DNA of 64,000 bases from Orlajensenia sp001423545. Its GTDB lineage: Bacteria; Actinomycetota; Actinomycetes; Actinomycetales; Microbacteriaceae. The notes below the pieces were generated by a model, which did not search any database, was not told the DNA's origin, and saw only the letters and a program-made list of their open reading frames with translations. This document shows, one piece after another, positions 61,410-64,000 of the stretch (position 1 is the first letter of the stretch; every line of letters begins with the position of its first letter). The translations under genes were made by a program, and so were the position numbers. The stretch spans positions 992,001-1,056,000 of the forward strand of contig LMOK01000002.1 of the NCBI GenBank assembly GCA_001423545.1. Direction: 5' to 3'.

Positions 61410-64000
61410 CTACTGCTTCGCCTTCAGGACCAGAGTGTCCTCGGCTGACTTCTCGACGGCCGACACCGTGAACTTCCACGGACGGGTGCGGTTGTCCTGC
61501 CAGAGCGGGGTCTGGTCGTCGTAGTTCGGGTGGAAGGCGTGGCCCGATGCCCCGGTCAGGTTGACCCACGTCGAGTCGTTGAAGTCGGCCAGGCTGATCA
61601 CCTGGCGCATCGACGGAACCCAGTGCACGTCGTAGCTGCTCTCCTGGGCGTCCCAGCCGACGGCGTTCACGACCGACGAGCTGCCGCCGACGGAATAGGG
61701 TCCGCGGTTGAACAGCCATTCGATGGGCGCGATGCCCGACTCGCCGAAGCTGGCGTGGGTGAGTTCGAGGGTGTGCAGGCTGCCCCACGACCAGCGTTTC
61801 GGATCCGTCCCCATCGACTCGACGCCCTCGTCATAGGCCTGCTCCGCCGCGTAGGCGAGCATGGCGTCCCGCCCCTCGATGCCGAGCTTCTCGTTCGTCC
61901 ACCACGGGGACTCCGGCTCGTCGAGCAGCGATCCGACGACGCCGAACCACCTGTCGCCGCCTGCTGGCCTCGTGCCCTCGGGCAGCTTGTCGTCGAACAT
62001 CGCGCCGAGGAGGTGCCGCCAGGTCATGTTGAAGTAGGCGGCTGCCGCGCTGTCGACGTCGTCGCGGTGGTCCCACTTCGCGAGCAGGGCCGCGCCCTTC
62101 TTCGCGTCGCCCGACAGCTTCAGCTTCGCGATGATCGGCGCCAGGGCCACGGCGTTCAGGTCGGTGTTGTCGGCCTGGATCGAGGCCATCGTCTTCATCG
62201 TGATCTTCTTCTTCGCCGCGACGACGTCCTGCAGGCGGGTCGTGATCTGCTGGGCCCTGTAGCCCAGGTCCCAGTCCTTCGTGATGAGCGAGGGGTAGTC
62301 CTGGCCCACGGCGGCGTTGTTCGCCGTCACGATGAGGCCGCTGGCCGGATTCAGCAGGCTCGGCAGCGAAGCGAATGGGATGTAGCCGCTCCAGCCGTTC
62401 TCGCTCGTCCAGCCGGGCAGCGGAAGGGTTCCATCGCCGGCCTTGCGCACGGGAATGAGCCCGGGCGCCTGATAGCCGATGTTGCCCTCGACGTCGGCGT
62501 AGAGCAGGTTCTGCGACGGCACGTCGAACACCGCGGCCGCAGCCCGGAAGTCGTCCCAGTTCCCGGCCCTGTCGAGGGCGAAGATGGATGAGGCCGTTCG
62601 GCCGGGGGTCAGGGCGGTCCACTGCAGCGACAGCTGGTAGTCGCCCTCCGGCAGGTCGGCGGATGCCGGATAATCGGCCGCGATCGTGCCGAAGGCGTCC
62701 GTGATCCCGGTGATGAGCGGCCCGCGCTCGGTCGCGCGGATCTCGATCTCGACGGGGTCGCCGCCGGCCACGTTGATGGTCTCGGTGCGGGAGCGCAGGG
62801 CGACCTGAGCTCCGTCGAGCTCGTACTCGTCGCCCGAGACCTTCTCCAGGTAGAGATCGGCGACGTCGGGCCCGAGATTGGTGAAGCCCCACGCGACCTT
62901 GTCGTTGTGGCCGATGATCACGCCGGGAACGCCGGAGAAGCTGTACCCGGCGACGGCGAACGGGCAGTCCGCGGTCACCTCGACGCAGCGCAGGCCCACC
63001 TGGTACCAGACCGACGGCATCACGGCGCCGAGGTGGGGATCGTTGGCGAGGATCGGCGACTCGGTGTCGGTGAGGGCGCCGGCTGCGACCCACGAGTTGG
63101 AGCCGATCTCGTTGCCGGCCGGTCCGATGAGTTCGGGGAGGGCGGCGAGGGTGCTCTGCAGCTGGCGGAGGACGGGGGCTGCTGCCGCGGCGGCATCCGT
63201 CGTCTCCTTGTTCGATGGGGGAGTGTTCGACGGGGGAGTGTTCGACAGGGGAGTCGACGAGACGGATGCCGGTGCCGCGACGGCGCCGCCCACGATGGTG
63301 GGGTGGGTGTCGACCGGGTACTCGGGGTGCAGTTGCGCCACCTCGGCCGGGCTGAGGGCGGTGGACAGAAGGGCGCGGTCGATCTCGTCCTCGAGGTTCG
63401 AGCGCAGGTCCCAGGCCATGGCCTTGAGCCAGGCGAGCGAATCGGCCACGGTCCACTTGTAGGGCTCGTAACCGGGGTTCTGCAGGCCGAGCACGGCGTA
63501 CTCGAGCGAGAGGTCGGCGCCGGAGTGCGACTTCAGGTAGGCGTTCACGCCGTCGGCGTAGGCCTCGTAGTAGCTCAGTGTGGTCTCGTCGAGGAGCTCC
63601 ACCTCCTTCTCGGCGACGGCACGCCAGCCGAGGGTGCGGATGAAGGTGTCGGTGGGCACCTGGCTCTCACCGAAGAGCTCGGCGAGCCGGCCGCTGGTCA
63701 CGTGGCGGCGGAAGTCCATCTCCCAGAAGCGGTCCTGGGCCGTCACGTAGCCCTGGGCCATGAACAGGTCGGTCGCGGTCTCCGCGACGATCTGCGGGAT
63801 GCCGGCGGAGTCGCGGTAGACGGTGACGTCGCGGTGCAGAGCGGGGAGGTCGACACGACCCGACATCGTCGGGAAGGACCGCTGCACGGTCCAGATTCCG
63901 ACGCCCGCGGCGATGACGGCCAGCACGAGCACGCTGACGAGGAGGCCGATCAGCACCTTGATGCCACGGTGCCTGCTCGTGCGGGGGGAGTCGGTGCCCA
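61410..64000 (-). CDS. Penicillin acylase family protein, 5' end outside the window
   Basis: An Ntn-hydrolase precursor that self-cleaves into two chains and hydrolyses amides (penicillins, acyl-homoserine lactones or similar). The frame is open to the window edge: from 64000 it reads GTDSPRTSRHRGIKV, then a membrane segment LIGLLVSVLVLAVIAAGVGI. The alpha chain has RVDLPALHRDVTVYRDSAGIP and AQGYVTAQDRFWEMDFRR. The nucleophile serine follows in NEIGSNSWVAAGAL, with HAGYSFSGVPGVIIGHND-type residues after it. Between them is a Pro/Ser/Asn repeat encoded by a 15-bp tandem repeat. The exact substrate is unknown. Confidence 0.9.
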   Translation of the reverse strand, partial: GTDSPRTSRHRGIKVLIGLLVSVLVLAVIAAGVGIWTVQRSFPTMSGRVDLPALHRDVTVYRDSAGIPQIVAETATDLFMAQGYVTAQDRFWEMDFRRHVTSGRLAELFGESQVPTDTFIRTLGWRAVAEKEVELLDETTLSYYEAYADGVNAYLKSHSGADLSLEYAVLGLQNPGYEPYKWTVADSLAWLKAMAWDLRSNLEDEIDRALLSTALSPAEVAQLHPEYPVDTHPTIVGGAVAAPASVSSTPLSNTPPSNTPPSNKETTDAAAAAAPVLRQLQSTLAALPELIGPAGNEIGSNSWVAAGALTDTESPILANDPHLGAVMPSVWYQVGLRCVEVTADCPFAVAGYSFSGVPGVIIGHNDKVAWGFTNLGPDVADLYLEKVSGDEYELDGAQVALRSRTETINVAGGDPVEIEIRATERGPLITGITDAFGTIAADYPASADLPEGDYQLSLQWTALTPGRTASSIFALDRAGNWDDFRAAAAVFDVPSQNLLYADVEGNIGYQAPGLIPVRKAGDGTLPLPGWTSENGWSGYIPFASLPSLLNPASGLIVTANNAAVGQDYPSLITKDWDLGYRAQQITTRLQDVVAAKKKITMKTMASIQADNTDLNAVALAPIIAKLKLSGDAKKGAALLAKWDHRDDVDSAAAAYFNMTWRHLLGAMFDDKLPEGTRPAGGDRWFGVVGSLLDEPESPWWTNEKLGIEGRDAMLAYAAEQAYDEGVESMGTDPKRWSWGSLHTLELTHASFGESGIAPIEWLFNRGPYSVGGSSSVVNAVGWDAQESSYDVHWVPSMRQVISLADFNDSTWVNLTGASGHAFHPNYDDQTPLWQDNRTRPWKFTVSAVEKSAEDTLVLKAKQ
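63211..63255 (-). repeat. 15-bp tandem repeat in the acylase linker
   Basis: Three 15-base units (63211-63225, 63226-63240, 63241-63255) of TTCGACGGGGGAGTG and close variants encode SNTPP-type repeats in the spacer between the two chains, where extra length should be tolerated. Confidence 0.85.

Overview
The window is high-GC DNA from an actinobacterium, most likely a member of the Microbacteriaceae. The signs are a Microbacteriaceae-type DUF6264 membrane protein beside ispH, GTG/TTG starts, GC-rich hairpins in place of T-tailed terminators, an ndnR-nadA-nadB-nadC-nadS operon, fused OppD-OppF, EfeUOB under a DtxR/IdeR-type box, and dense repetition of the heptamer GGATGCC/GGCATCC (about 90 copies counted by eye). 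It is ordinary chromosome: no rRNA, tRNA, prophage, IS transposase or CRISPR array was seen. A 57-base run of N (715-771) interrupts one gene. The first gene (ispH) and the last (penicillin acylase family) run off the ends.

Layout. 1-4.8 kb: ispH tail, DUF6264 protein, class II aldolase and two adjacent GlpX-type fructose bisphosphatases, a small glycolysis/gluconeogenesis cluster. 4.9-13 kb: exporter, Clp-N protein, RmuC, exonuclease, HAD phosphatase, a broken NTF2-like gene, YchF, patatin and small unknowns. 13-20.3 kb: ECF sigma factor with a membrane partner, two Fpg/Nei glycosylases, a secreted cell-wall-binding M23 peptidase, dodecin and a deaminase. 20.3-31 kb: AhpD-like, TPR, VOC, LON-domain and DUF4279 proteins, a divergent SDR/TetR pair with twin operators, a solute-binding/VWA protein, an RraB-like protein, a small hydrolase, a DHA2 exporter and CorA.

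31-37 kb: de novo NAD synthesis. A Nudix-type repressor heads nadA, nadB, nadC and nadS with overlapping or nearly overlapping ends and a dyad operator in front. nadB carries a 91-bp inverted-repeat insert read in frame. 37-41.7 kb: glycine cleavage genes gcvT, gcvH and gcvP behind a tandem glycine riboswitch. 43-48.7 kb: an oligopeptide ABC operon, then typA. 50.8-55 kb: a lipoprotein and the efeU-efeO-efeB iron uptake operon. 55-59.6 kb: a degenerate PIG-L/DUF6113 membrane protein, fdxA, dapC, gltA and a helical-repeat protein. 59.7-64 kb: a second DHA2 exporter and the acylase.

The strongest leads are: the GGATGCC signature, which occurs in several reading frames, builds several intergenic hairpins and a riboswitch stem, and is absent from an 8-kb block of probably highly expressed genes; the MITE-like insert in nadB; the twin TetR operators; and the apparent loss of catalytic residues in the PIG-L-like protein. 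Function calls rest on motif recognition by eye, since no database search could be run.
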